From: Streptomyces pyxinae
GTDB taxonomy: Bacteria; Actinomycetota; Actinomycetes; Streptomycetales; Streptomycetaceae
Assembly (NCBI RefSeq): GCF_024756275.1
Contig: NZ_JANUGQ010000007.1
Location: 1-64,000, forward strand
Reading direction: 5' to 3'
Length of the DNA stretch: 64,000 nt
The notes beneath the pieces were generated by a model. That model was given only the letters and a program-made list of their open reading frames with translations. It made no database searches and was not told the DNA's origin. Within the stretch, counting starts at the first letter, position 1, and the number at the start of each line of letters is the position of its first letter. Made by a program: the position numbers and the translations under genes. Positions 1 to 7,908 of this stretch are shown piece by piece.

Positions 1-60
1 GGGGGGGGGGGGGGGGGGGGGGGGGGTGGGGGGGGTGGGGTGGGTGGCGCGGTGGTGGTG
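1..60. repeat. Poly-G low-complexity edge, probable contig-end artefact
   Basis: The first 26 bases are all G and the next 35 are G with scattered T. Read on the minus strand in the PKS frame this would be an unbroken proline run after the post-KS linker, which normally leads into the acyltransferase domain. A sequencing or assembly artefact at a contig end inside a repetitive PKS gene is the simplest explanation, so the last residues of the PKS fragment should not be trusted. Confidence 0.7.
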
Positions 61-1704
61 GTGGGTGCGGGTGGTGGTGAGGGAGTGGGTGAGGTCGAGT
101 GGGGTGTGGTGGGGGTGAGTGTCGAGGTGGTGGAGGAGGCGTTGTGCCTGGTCGCGCAGGGCTTGTTCGGTCTTGCCTGAGAGGGTCCAGGGGAGTACGG
201 GGAGTTCCCGCACCGACAGCGAGGCGGTGACGGCCGGCTCCGCCCCGGCACCCGCCCCCGTCCCCGGCTCCGCGTCCGCCGCCGGACCGGTGTCCCCGTC
301 CGCTTCCGCCACCGGCTCCGCCGGGGCCTGCTCCAGGATCACATGGGCGTTGGTGCCACCGAAGCCGAAGGAGGAGACACCGGCCCGCCGGGCCCGCTCC
401 TCGGTGTCCGGCCAGTCACGGGGCTCGGTGAGCAGCTCCACCGCGCCGGCGGTCCAGTCGACCATCGGGGTGGGCTCGTCCACATGGAGGGTGCGGGGGA
501 GGGTCCCGTGGCGCATCGCCTCCACCATCTTGATCACCCCGCCGACACCCGAAGCCGCCTGCGAGTGGCCGATGTTGGACTTCAGGGAGCCGAGGTAGAG
601 CGGTGCGCCGGCGCGGTTCCTGCCGTAGGTTGCCAGCAGCGCCTGGGCCTCGATGGGGTCACCGAGGCGGGTGCCGGTGCCATGGGCCTCCACGGCGTCC
701 ACGTCGGTCTCGGTGAGGCCCGCGTCGGTGAGCGCCTGGCGGATGACGCGTTCCTGGGCCGGGCCGTTGGGGGCGGTGAGGCCGTTGGAGGCGCCGTCCT
801 GGTTGACGGCGGAGCCGCGTACCACGGCGAGGACCTGGTGACCGTTCTTGCGGGCGTCGGAGAGCCGCTCGACCAGGAGCAGGCCCACGCCCTCGGACCA
901 GGCGGTGCCGTCGGCCGCCGCCGCGAACGACTTGATCCGCCCGTCCTCGGCCAGCCCCCGCAGCCGGGAGAACTCCACGAAGGCGACCGGCGTGGACATC
1001 ACCGTGGCGCCGCCCGCCAGCGCGAGGTCGCACTCCCCGCGCCGCAGCGCGTTCGCCGCCAGGTGCAGGGCGACCAGCGAGGAGGAGCAGGCCGTGTCCA
1101 CCGTGACCGCCGGGCCCTCCAGGCCGTAGGTGTAGGCCAGCCGGCCGGAGGCGATGCTGCCGGCGCTCCCGCTGAACAGATATCCCTCGGCGTTCTCGGC
1201 GGGCAGGCCGGGCCGGGAGCCGTAGTCGTTGTACATCACCCCGGTGAAGACACCGGTACGGCTGCCCCGCAGCGCGCGCGGGTCGATGCCCGCCCGCTCG
1301 AACGCCTCCCACGCCGTCTGGAGCAGCAGCCGCTGCTGCGGGTCGGTGGTCAGCGCCTCCCGCGGGGACATCTCGAAGAAGTCGGCGTCGAACAGGTCGG
1401 CGTCGTGCAGGAAGCCGCCCTCCCGGGCGTACGAGGTACCGGGCTTGGCCGGATCCGGGTCGTACAGCCCGTCCAGGTCCCAGCCCCGGTTGGCGGGGAA
1501 GGGGGTGCAGGCGTCCACGCCCTCGGTGACCAGCCGCCACAGGTCCTCCGGGGAGGAGACACCCCCGGGGTAGCGGCACGCCATCGCCACGATCGCGATG
1601 GGTTCGCGCTGCCGCTCCTCCACCTCCCGCAACCTGCCGCGCGCGTCCCGCGCGTCAGCGATGGCTCGCTTGAGGTAGTCCCGGAGTCGCTCCTCGCCGG
1701 CCAT
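1..1704 (-). CDS. Modular type I polyketide synthase: docking segment and ketosynthase (partial)
   Basis: This is the N-terminal part of a modular PKS subunit; the rest lies beyond the left edge. The ATG at 1704 opens a charged helix (residues 1-33, ending EERQREP) of the kind that docks onto the preceding PKS subunit, so this is probably not the loading subunit. A complete ketosynthase follows. Cys206 in DTACSSS, His341 in EAHGTGT and His380 in NIGH form the Cys-His-His triad that accepts the chain and condenses it with an extender unit. The post-KS linker starts normally (LPWTLSGKT) and then becomes His/Thr/Pro-rich as it enters the low-complexity edge. No acyltransferase domain is reached. 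The gene is divergent from the SnoaL-like gene at 2106. The block also contains an imine reductase and a flavin monooxygenase, which suggests a nitrogen-containing polyketide. The product cannot be named from one KS. Confidence 0.93.
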   Translation of the reverse strand, partial: MAGEERLRDYLKRAIADARDARGRLREVEERQREPIAIVAMACRYPGGVSSPEDLWRLVTEGVDACTPFPANRGWDLDGLYDPDPAKPGTSYAREGGFLHDADLFDADFFEMSPREALTTDPQQRLLLQTAWEAFERAGIDPRALRGSRTGVFTGVMYNDYGSRPGLPAENAEGYLFSGSAGSIASGRLAYTYGLEGPAVTVDTACSSSLVALHLAANALRRGECDLALAGGATVMSTPVAFVEFSRLRGLAEDGRIKSFAAAADGTAWSEGVGLLLVERLSDARKNGHQVLAVVRGSAVNQDGASNGLTAPNGPAQERVIRQALTDAGLTETDVDAVEAHGTGTRLGDPIEAQALLATYGRNRAGAPLYLGSLKSNIGHSQAASGVGGVIKMVEAMRHGTLPRTLHVDEPTPMVDWTAGAVELLTEPRDWPDTEERARRAGVSSFGFGGTNAHVILEQAPAEPVAEADGDTGPAADAEPGTGAGAGAEPAVTASLSVRELPVLPWTLSGKTEQALRDQAQRLLHHLDTHPHHTPLDLTHSLTTTRTHHHHRATHPTPPTPPPPPPPP

Positions 1705-2105
1705 GGATGCTCAGCTCCCTGAGTGAAGTGAATGCGGAGCGGTGACGAGTGCTCGGCACCGCGGGGCGCCGGCCACCCGGCCCGGGCATTTCCGGGATGC
1801 CCGAGCGGCCTCGTACCGGAATGCCAAAATGAGTCACGACCGTATCGGCCGACCGGCCATGGAGCGGTAACTGCGTGGTTAGTGCAGGCTCCTCGGTCCC
1901 GTGTTACTTCCCGGTGGGTGCCCGGTTGTTGGCCGCTCGTTAGCGTCCTGGCGACATCCTCAGCATCCCGAATCCCCGTCTCCGCGCATCCCGGTCACCC
2001 GGTTCCGCGGATTCACCGATTCACCGATCAGCCGACTCACAGGCTCGCTGACCAGCCGACAGCTGACTCACAGCCTCATCTGTCCAGGAAAGGAAGAGGC
2101 CCATC
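1705..2105. promoter_or_regulatory. Divergent intergenic region between PKS and SnoaL-like genes
   Basis: This 401-base region contains no supported gene and must hold the promoters of the PKS (minus) and the SnoaL/monooxygenase genes (plus). An inverted repeat lies in the PKS leader: GGCATTTCCGG at 1785-1795 and CCGGAATGCC at 1816-1825, with one bulged T. Nearer the SnoaL gene there is a short direct repeat (GATTCACC twice, near 2010-2027). A Shine-Dalgarno-like AGGAAGAGG lies just before the ATG at 2106. Whether the neighbouring SARP acts here is not shown by the sequence. Confidence 0.5.
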
Positions 2106-2483
2106 ATGGCGCAACTCACCGGTGACGTCGAAAAGCACACCGCGCTCTATGTCGAGGCGTTCAACTCGGGCGACGCGGACGCGGTCAACGCCATGTACAC
2201 GGAGGACGCCGTCGCCGTGTGGGAGCCGGGCGTTCCGCTCACCGGCCGCGCGCGGATCGAGTCCGTCGAGCAGTGGCTCGCCGCCAAGCCGAAGATGACC
2301 GCCACGCCCCGCCACTCGTTCGTCACGGGCGACACCGCGCTGCTCATCGTGGACTGGAAGATCGACACCACCGACGCCAACGGCGAGCCGGAGCAGCTCA
2401 CCGGCGTCGGTGTCGACGTGCTGCGCCTCGGCGAGGACGGCAACTGGCGTTACGCGATCGACGACCCGTTCGGCGAGAAGTGA
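2106..2483 (+). CDS. SnoaL-like / SgcJ-type NTF2-fold protein
   Basis: A 125-residue protein of the NTF2-like superfamily (SnoaL-like, SgcJ/EcaC type). Recognisable elements are the first helix with EAFNSGDADAV, the YTEDAV strand, LTGRARIESVEQWLA and the closing strand NWRYAIDD. Members of this fold in natural-product clusters act as cyclases, hydroxylase partners or small catalytic barrels; the reaction here cannot be read from sequence. It is the first gene of a plus-strand run with a second, related SnoaL-like gene (2587) and a flavin monooxygenase (3103), so a role in tailoring the polyketide is likely. Both SnoaL-like proteins share a FNSGD motif in helix 1, which suggests gene duplication and possibly a heterodimer. 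No signal peptide is present. Confidence 0.85.
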   Translation: MAQLTGDVEKHTALYVEAFNSGDADAVNAMYTEDAVAVWEPGVPLTGRARIESVEQWLAAKPKMTATPRHSFVTGDTALLIVDWKIDTTDANGEPEQLTGVGVDVLRLGEDGNWRYAIDDPFGEK

Positions 2484-2586
2484 CGGGAGCGCCGGGTGGA
2501 TCCCCGTCCGGCGCGTCTCCCCGTTTCGCCGCTCCCTGATCCGCCGTCCTCCCATCCACCCACCAGACAACCGGGGTTCCCAAGCC

Positions 2587-3003
2587 ATGGCCTTCACCGT
2601 CGACATCGACTTCGACAATCCGGATCTGACCGCCGACACCGACCTGCAGAACGAGATCTTCCTCCAGGTCTTCAACTCGGGCGACGGCGAGCTGTTCGAC
2701 AAGCTCTACCGGGACGACGCCATCTCGAACTTCTCCGGTGAGCCGCTCACCGGCGAGGCCCGGCTGGCCTTCTTCAAGGAGTTCCTCGCCACCAAGCCGC
2801 AGCTCCAGGCCGAGGTCACCCACTCGTACGTCGCCGGTGACGTCGCCCTCATCGGGGTGCACTTCGTCATCGACGGCACCGACTCCGAGGGCAAGCCCAT
2901 GCACCTGGAGGGCAACTGCACCGACGTGCTGCGGCGCGGCACGGACGGGCGCTGGCTCATGGCCGTCGACCGGCCGGTCGCCGGCAGCCTGCTCCCCGAG
3001 TAA
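2587..3003 (+). CDS. Second SnoaL-like NTF2-fold protein
   Basis: A 138-residue NTF2-fold protein paralogous to the product of the gene at 2106: LQVFNSGDGELFDKLY in the first helix, EPLTGEARLAFFKEFLATKP, then strands ending in GRWLMAVDRPV. The ATG at 2587 follows a 103-base spacer and has only a weak G-rich element upstream. It carries an acidic N-terminal extension (about 15 residues) that the first paralogue lacks. Function is inferred only from position, between the first paralogue and a flavin-dependent monooxygenase within a PKS cluster. Paired SnoaL-like proteins occur in other polyketide clusters as cyclase or oxidation components, but which applies here is unknown. Confidence 0.83.
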   Translation: MAFTVDIDFDNPDLTADTDLQNEIFLQVFNSGDGELFDKLYRDDAISNFSGEPLTGEARLAFFKEFLATKPQLQAEVTHSYVAGDVALIGVHFVIDGTDSEGKPMHLEGNCTDVLRRGTDGRWLMAVDRPVAGSLLPE

Positions 3004-3102
3004 CCGCCGCCTCCCGAACGGCCCGCGGCCCCGGCCGGTGCGCCCGGGGCCGCGCCCCGCACCCACCCCCGTACCACCAGACACCACCCCGGAGTGAGAA
3101 GA

Positions 3103-4278
3103 ATGTCCCAGAGTGACGCCGACGCCCAGAAGGTGCTCGAAGCGGTCCGCGAGCTCGTCCCCACCCTCCGCCAGAACGGCGCGGAGACGGAGCGGCGGCG
3201 CTGGCTTCTCGACGAGAACATCGAACTGCTGGAGAAGGCGGGCGTCTTCCGCATCGCGACGCCCGAGCGCTTCGGCGGTCTCGACCTCCCCGTCGACCAG
3301 CAGGCGGAGATCCTGGCGGAGATCTCGCGCGGCTGCGGCTCCACGGGCTGGGTCTCGATGGTGTGGGTGTCCACCGCCTGGATCGCCTCCCTCTACCCGG
3401 ACAAGGCGCAGGAGGAGGTCTTCGCCAACGGCTCGGTCCGGATCTCCGGCGGCTTCACCCCCTCCGGCACCATGAAGCCGGTGGAGGGCGGCTACATCCT
3501 CAACGGCACCTGGCGCTTCAACACCGGTGTGCCGGGCGCCCAGTGGAACGTCCACGCGGCGATCGCCGAGCTTCCGGACGGCAGCCACGAGGAGCTGTTC
3601 GCCCTGGTGCCGACCGACGAGATCACCGTGGCCGACGACTGGGACGTCTTCGGCGCCTCGGGCACCGGCAGCGCCACCTCGACGGTGAAGGACGTCTTCG
3701 TCCCGTCCCACCGCGTGGTCGGCGTGGACGTGTACGACGCCTCCACGGGCAACCGCTGGAACGCCGAGCTGAAGGGCCGCAACTACAACCTCACCAGTTA
3801 CATCCTGGCCACCTGCGCCCCGGTCTACCAGGGCATCGCCCACGCGGCCCTGGAGCTGTTCCTGGAGCGGGTGCCGGGCAAGCCCATCACGTACACCAAC
3901 TGGACCGACCAGAGCCAGCACCCGCACACCCAGGTGGAGGTGGCGCGCGCGGCCAACAAGATCGCCGCCTGCGACGCCCTCTCCCGCGAGTGGCTGCGGG
4001 TCCTTCAGGACCGCACCGACCAGGGCGAGAAGCTCACGGTCGAGGAGAAGGCCGCCATCCGCGGCCAGGTGGGCTATGTCGTCCAGGCCACCAAGGAGGC
4101 GGTGGAGACGCTGTACAACATCAGCTCCGCCTCCACGATCCTGCGGACCAACCACTTCCAGCGGGCCTACCGCGACGTCGCCGCGCTCTCCCTGCACGGT
4201 CTGCTGACGCCGGTCAGCTCCCTGGAGGCGCACGGCCGGGTCCTGCTCGGCCTGGAGCCCGGCACCGACTACATCTGA
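3103..4278 (+). CDS. Acyl-CoA dehydrogenase-fold flavin-dependent monooxygenase
   Basis: A 391-residue protein with the acyl-CoA dehydrogenase fold and the type-2 C-terminal domain typical of flavin-dependent two-component monooxygenases (hydroxylases and N-oxygenases), not fatty-acid dehydrogenases. The N-terminal helical domain contains TPERFGGLDLPVDQQ and RGCGSTGWV, the middle beta domain NGTWRFNTGVPGAQW, and the C-terminal helical part RTNHFQRAYRDVAAL, a region used by this class for flavin and substrate. The catalytic Glu of true acyl-CoA dehydrogenases is not evident. Start is set at the ATG at 3103, with GGAG at 3091-3094 as ribosome site; an in-frame GTG nine bases upstream would overlap that site. 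Reduced flavin must come from a reductase not seen here. It probably hydroxylates or epoxidises the polyketide (inference). Confidence 0.85.
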   Translation: MSQSDADAQKVLEAVRELVPTLRQNGAETERRRWLLDENIELLEKAGVFRIATPERFGGLDLPVDQQAEILAEISRGCGSTGWVSMVWVSTAWIASLYPDKAQEEVFANGSVRISGGFTPSGTMKPVEGGYILNGTWRFNTGVPGAQWNVHAAIAELPDGSHEELFALVPTDEITVADDWDVFGASGTGSATSTVKDVFVPSHRVVGVDVYDASTGNRWNAELKGRNYNLTSYILATCAPVYQGIAHAALELFLERVPGKPITYTNWTDQSQHPHTQVEVARAANKIAACDALSREWLRVLQDRTDQGEKLTVEEKAAIRGQVGYVVQATKEAVETLYNISSASTILRTNHFQRAYRDVAALSLHGLLTPVSSLEAHGRVLLGLEPGTDYI

Positions 4279-4297
4279 GTCAGGCCGGCCGGAGGGC

Positions 4298-4337
4298 CGG
4301 AGGAGGGGAGTCCGCGCGCCCGGGCTCCCCTCCTCCG
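4298..4337 (+). terminator. Strong hairpin after the flavin monooxygenase
   Basis: A 13-bp stem is formed by CGGAGGAGGGGAG (4298-4310) and CTCCCCTCCTCCG (4325-4337) around a 14-base loop, 20 bases after the stop codon at 4278. It lies between convergent genes and has no T-tract, as is common for Streptomyces terminators. The rest of the 475-base gap to 4754 is GC-rich, without a supported gene. Confidence 0.75.
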
Positions 4338-4753
4338 CATGAGGCCTTCCGCGTGAGGTCTTCCGCGTGCGGAGTTCACACTCGGGTCCCGTGCCCGCCC
4401 GGGCGTGCCGGACCGGGCGGACGTCCCCGGACCGGTCCGGACCGGCGGCACCCGGACACGCCGAAGGCCCGGAGGCCACGGCGGCTCCGGGTGGTGCGGG
4501 TGCTCCGGGGTGTCCCGATCGGGGGAGTGGGCGGGGGCGGCGGCGCGCGAGGTGCGGCCGGTCGGGCAGCGACCGGCCGCACAGCCGTGCCCGTGGCCCC
4601 GGCGCGCCGGTGCGGACGGCGGCGCGGGACCACGGGCACGGAGAAGGGGCACGGAGTCCTGGGTGCCGTCGGCACCCGGTCCGCACCCCTTCACCGCACC
4701 GCCCGGTCGACCGGTACGCGGCCCGGGACACCCCGGCCCGGGCCGCGCGCGGA

Positions 4754-5629
4754 TCAGGCCGAGGGCTTGCGCATGAGCTCCAGCAGGCTGGAGAAGCTGT
4801 CGGCCTCGTGGCCGGCCTCCACACCGCGGCGGAAGAGCTCCACCACGGCGTCCTGGAAGGAGGTGTCCACCCCGGCGTCACCGATGGTGTGCTTGACGTG
4901 CTCGACGCTGGCCAGACCCATGGCGAGGCGGTCGACGTCACCCGCGTGGTTGCCGTTGTCGATGCGCTCGGCGTAGAAACCGAGGAAGCCCGGCATGTTG
5001 GTCATGGTCTCGTTGGCGTGCGACAGGATGTCGGCCGCCTTGAGGCCGTTGGCCTCGGCGAGGGCGACGGCCTGCCAGTAGCTGACCATCGACGGCCAGA
5101 ACATCGCCATGCCAATCTGGTACATCAGCGCGGCGAGGCCGGCCTCCTCGCCCCGGTAGTCGGTGCTGGTCAGCACCTCCAGGGTGGCCTGGTGGGCCTC
5201 GAAGGCGTCCTTCGGGCCGCTGTAGAAGGTCTTCGACTCGGACTTGCCGATGCCCGACGGCGGAACGGTCACACCACCGGTGAGGTGGGTGCCGCCCTGC
5301 TCGGTGATCCAGCGCGAGCCCGCGCGGGTCTTCTCCGGGGTGTCGGAGCTGAGGTTGACGACGACCCGGCCGGAGAGCGCCTCACGGGCCGGCTCCAGCA
5401 CCGAGTACATGACGTCGTAGTCGGTCAGGCTGAGGATGACCAGGTCGTTCGCCCGGACCGCCTCCTCCACGCTCCCCGCGAGGACCGCGCCCTTGGCGAC
5501 GAGCTCGTCGGCGCGGGAGGCGGTGCGGTTCCAGACCGTGACCTGGTAGCCCTTGTCGAGGAAGGCGGTGACCATCGCCTGTCCCATCGGGCCGAGTCCG
5601 ATGAGGGTGACGGACTGGCTGTTGCTCAT
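4754..5629 (-). CDS. NAD(P)-dependent imine reductase (IRED family)
   Basis: A 291-residue member of the imine reductase / 6-phosphogluconate-dehydrogenase-like family. The Rossmann motif GLGPMGQAM (11-19) is followed by VWNRTASRADELVAKGA, typical of NADPH-preferring IREDs, then NLSSDTPEKTR (92-102) and GGVTVPPSGIG (118-128). The helix that supplies the proton donor reads ALMYQIGMAMF; Tyr170 falls where S-type IREDs carry Tyr and R-type enzymes carry Asp (my alignment by eye). Such enzymes reduce cyclic imines made when an amino-polyketide aldehyde or ketone condenses on itself, as in piperidine and indolizidine alkaloid pathways. Together with the PKS this is the best clue to product class. 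No aminotransferase is in the window. GGAGG lies 11 bases before the ATG. A dyad operator precedes it (5707-5736). Confidence 0.88.
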   Translation of the reverse strand: MSNSQSVTLIGLGPMGQAMVTAFLDKGYQVTVWNRTASRADELVAKGAVLAGSVEEAVRANDLVILSLTDYDVMYSVLEPAREALSGRVVVNLSSDTPEKTRAGSRWITEQGGTHLTGGVTVPPSGIGKSESKTFYSGPKDAFEAHQATLEVLTSTDYRGEEAGLAALMYQIGMAMFWPSMVSYWQAVALAEANGLKAADILSHANETMTNMPGFLGFYAERIDNGNHAGDVDRLAMGLASVEHVKHTIGDAGVDTSFQDAVVELFRRGVEAGHEADSFSSLLELMRKPSA

Positions 5630-5706
5630 GATCGGGGGACCTCCGGATAGGTGACGACGCGGGGTGGAACGATCACTCCACCCGCCGCATGAAGGAAACG
5701 TAACAC

Positions 5707-5736
5707 AGCTCTAGGACGAACGTTCTAACTAGTGCT
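5707..5736. promoter_or_regulatory. Dyad operator and promoter of the imine reductase gene
   Basis: AGCTCTAGGACGAAC (5707-5721) and GTTCTAACTAGTGCT (5722-5736) form an imperfect 30-bp palindrome centred on GAACGTTC; 11 of 15 positions pair. On the minus strand TTAGAA (5728-5723) and TGTTAC, 17 bases apart, make a plausible -35/-10 pair, so a bound repressor would cover the promoter. A second inverted repeat, GGGTGGA/TCCACCC (5662-5683), sits in the leader. The remainder of the 348-base gap up to 5978 shows nothing further. The regulator is unknown, and the site does not match the operators around afsA. Confidence 0.55.
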
Positions 5737-5977
5737 CAATCCGCGCCACGATCGGGGGAGTCGAGCACCGGGCCGGCACGTCCGTACGGCTCCGGGGCAG
5801 CAAGTCGCCCGGGCCGTCGCGCCGTTCGCCGCACCCCACCCAACAGGGCGCCGGTGAAAGCTCGGTCAAGCCGCGCTTCGGCCCGCCCGACGCCCCCTCA
5901 CCAGGGCATAGAGAACCGGTGGTTCATACGGATGGGCGCCGTCGGCCGCGTCGAACGGCTCTGCGAGACTGCCGCCC

Positions 5978-6742
5978 ATGAATACGGGTCTGCTCGCGAA
6001 CAAGGTCGTCCTCGTCACCGGTGCCAGCAGCGGCATCGGAGCGGCGGCGGCGAAGGTCTTCGCCCGCGAGGGCGCGACGGTGGTGCTCACCGCACGCCGG
6101 GAGGAGCGGCTGGCGGAACTCGCCGCCGCGCTGCGGGAGGAGGGCGCCGAGGCGGCGTACGCGGTGGGGGACGTCACCGTGGACGCCGACGCGATCCGGG
6201 CGGTGGAGGTCGCGGTCTCCCGGTACGGACGGCTGGACGCCGCCTTCAACAACGCCGGCATCGGCGGCGACCGCACGCCCCTCCATCTGATGGCGGACGA
6301 GGTGTACGACTCCGTCATGGACACCAACGTCCGGGGTCTCTTCCACTGCCTGCGCGCCGAGATAGCCGCCATGCTCCGGCACGGCGGCGGGACGATCGTC
6401 AACAACAGCAGCGTCGGCGGACTGGTCGCCATCCCGGCGGCGGCCCCCTATGTCGCCTCCAAGCACGCGGTGATCGGCCTGACCAGGGCGGCGGCCGACG
6501 AGTACGCCACCCAGGGCATCCGGGTCAACGCCATCGCGCCCGGCACCACCCGCAGCGAGATCACCGCCGACTGGTTCGGCCGCAACCCCGGCCTTGAGGA
6601 GTACGTCCACTCGGTGACGCCCATGCGGCGCACGGCGGAGCCCGAGGAGATCGCGGAGGCGGCGGCCTGGCTGCTCAGCGACCGCAGCCCCTTCCTGACC
6701 GGGGCGGTGCTGCCGGTGGACGGCGGATTCGTCAACCAGTGA
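5978..6742 (+). CDS. Short-chain dehydrogenase/reductase
   Basis: A 254-residue classical SDR. It has the cofactor motif TGASSGIG near residue 16, NNAG near residue 91, the catalytic Ser in NNSSVGG, the YVASK Tyr-Lys pair, and the C-terminal GAVLPVDGGFVNQ common to FabG-like reductases. Arg residues after strand 2 (TARREER) favour NADPH. It converges on afsA with 82 bases between, separated by a long hairpin. Some gamma-butyrolactone pathways use an SDR encoded beside the AfsA protein to reduce the 6-keto group of the signal (BarS1/ScbB type), so this enzyme may finish the hormone. It could equally be a tailoring ketoreductase of the polyketide. The sequence does not decide between these. Confidence 0.85.
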   Translation: MNTGLLANKVVLVTGASSGIGAAAAKVFAREGATVVLTARREERLAELAAALREEGAEAAYAVGDVTVDADAIRAVEVAVSRYGRLDAAFNNAGIGGDRTPLHLMADEVYDSVMDTNVRGLFHCLRAEIAAMLRHGGGTIVNNSSVGGLVAIPAAAPYVASKHAVIGLTRAAADEYATQGIRVNAIAPGTTRSEITADWFGRNPGLEEYVHSVTPMRRTAEPEEIAEAAAWLLSDRSPFLTGAVLPVDGGFVNQ

Positions 6743-6763
6743 CCCGGCGCCGGGGGTTCGTGG

Positions 6764-6814
6764 CCCGGCCGCGCGCGGCACGCCCCGGCGGGGGCGGTGC
6801 CACGCGCGGCCGGG
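6764..6814. terminator. Bidirectional hairpin between convergent SDR and afsA
   Basis: CCCGGCCGCGCG (6764-6775) pairs perfectly with CGCGCGGCCGGG (6803-6814), and the stem continues inward through GGCAC/GTGCC with one bulged base. It sits in the 82-base gap between two converging stop codons, so it can terminate both transcripts. Confidence 0.72.
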
Positions 6815-6824
6815 CCGGCCGGTC

Positions 6825-7775
6825 TCACTCCACGGTGCCGTACAGCTCGGCGCGGACGGCCTGCTCCCCGTCCTGGCTGCCGGTGACCCGGACGCTCAGT
6901 CCGGGCGCGTCCGGCTCGCGGAACGGCTCGGCCTCGATCACACAGGGGCGGTCGAACTCGACGTACCGGCTGAACTCCATCCGCACCCGGGTGGGCGCGT
7001 ACAGCACCGGGAAGAGGCGGGCGCGGGCCGCCTGGTCGGCCGCCTCCATCAGGACCAGGCCCGGCACATGGTCCACCGGGTGGTCGAAGAGCACATCGTC
7101 GGCGGTGTCGTTGCGCAGCAGCCAGCCGTGCGGCCGCCCGTCGGCCGCCAGGACCACGTTCCGGGGGTCGTACCGGCCCGCCCGCTCCGGTTCGATCCCG
7201 GGCGGCACCGGCCAGTCGGCCCACGCCACCTCCGCCCGCTCGCCCCGCAGCCGGCGGTAGGCCGTCGGCGAGACATAGTCGAAGGTCGCCCGGGCCCGGG
7301 CCGTCGGCGCCCCGGGGCGCCGGATGCGGAAGCGCATGCTCAGCGAGCCGACCCGGCCGTGCCGGCTGGTCGGAGCGACGGAGAGGTCCACCGTGACGGC
7401 ATGGGTCCGCCCGGTCCCGCCGGCTGCGCCCGGCGGCGCGCCCGGGTCGGGGACGGGCGTCGGAATCTCGTACTCCAGCGCCCGCAGCAGTGTCTGGTGC
7501 GAGAGCGGGACGCCGTACGCGGCGTGCGCGACGATCAGTCCGCTCTGCCGGACCGTGCGCAGCAGCAGCCGCGGATCGCGGAGCGGGTCGGAGCCGGCCT
7601 CCGGCCACCGGGCCCGGAGTGCGAACTCGCCCTCCCCCAGGGCGCTCCAGTCGGTGACGAGCAGGTTCCGCTCGATCCTGAGGTGGCTGTACGGACCCAG
7701 CGAGGTCGAGTGCCGGATTCGTACGGACGGACGTGCGGCGGTCGGCGGGCACGTCGGAGTGGTCGCTTCGGACAT
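6825..7775 (-). CDS. AfsA-family gamma-butyrolactone biosynthesis protein
   Basis: A 316-residue AfsA-type enzyme, which in Streptomyces joins a beta-ketoacyl chain to dihydroxyacetone phosphate, the first committed step in making gamma-butyrolactone signals. Two hotdog-like AfsA repeats are visible: the first around AHAAYGVPLSHQTLLRALEY, the second around HPVDHVPGLVLMEAADQAAR, with the conserved His/Glu patches expected. The open frame extends far upstream, but the ATG at 7775 is preceded by GGAGG and a G-run and begins MSEATTPT, as expected for the family. It is divergent from the receptor gene at 7909, the usual arrangement of signal synthase and receptor. The 133-base region between them carries one of three related operator-like sites. 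Confidence 0.9.
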   Translation of the reverse strand: MSEATTPTCPPTAARPSVRIRHSTSLGPYSHLRIERNLLVTDWSALGEGEFALRARWPEAGSDPLRDPRLLLRTVRQSGLIVAHAAYGVPLSHQTLLRALEYEIPTPVPDPGAPPGAAGGTGRTHAVTVDLSVAPTSRHGRVGSLSMRFRIRRPGAPTARARATFDYVSPTAYRRLRGERAEVAWADWPVPPGIEPERAGRYDPRNVVLAADGRPHGWLLRNDTADDVLFDHPVDHVPGLVLMEAADQAARARLFPVLYAPTRVRMEFSRYVEFDRPCVIEAEPFREPDAPGLSVRVTGSQDGEQAVRAELYGTVE

Positions 7776-7822
7776 GGTTCCCCCCTTGTCCTCCCGCGGT
7801 GGACGCGGGCGCTGTGGAAAGG

Positions 7823-7849
7823 CATAAATTACCGGACCGCTGTTCGCTT
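7823..7849 (+). promoter_or_regulatory. Promoter and operator (site B) upstream of the butyrolactone receptor gene
   Basis: A -10-like CATAAA (7823-7828) is followed one base later by the 20-mer TACCGGACCGCTGTTCGCTT (7830-7849). It aligns without gaps to site A (8716-8735; 13 of 20 identical) and site C (9951-9970; 14 of 20). Sites A and B are both followed by a TTTCGGGGG-type run. The layout resembles autoregulatory operators of gamma-butyrolactone receptors, where the bound receptor blocks its own promoter. A GTGTG/CACAC repeat lies at 7864-7879. Confidence 0.6.
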
Positions 7850-7908
7850 TTCGGGGGCGGCTTGTGTGATCAAACACACGGACGGAACACGAGGTTGAGG
7901 AGAACCGA

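Noticed and set aside
2398..4941. Long minus-strand open frame of more than 800 codons opposite the SnoaL-like and monooxygenase genes
   Set aside because: It lies antisense to clearly recognisable proteins, is Arg/Pro/Gly-rich and has no family similarity. Long spurious frames are expected at this GC content.
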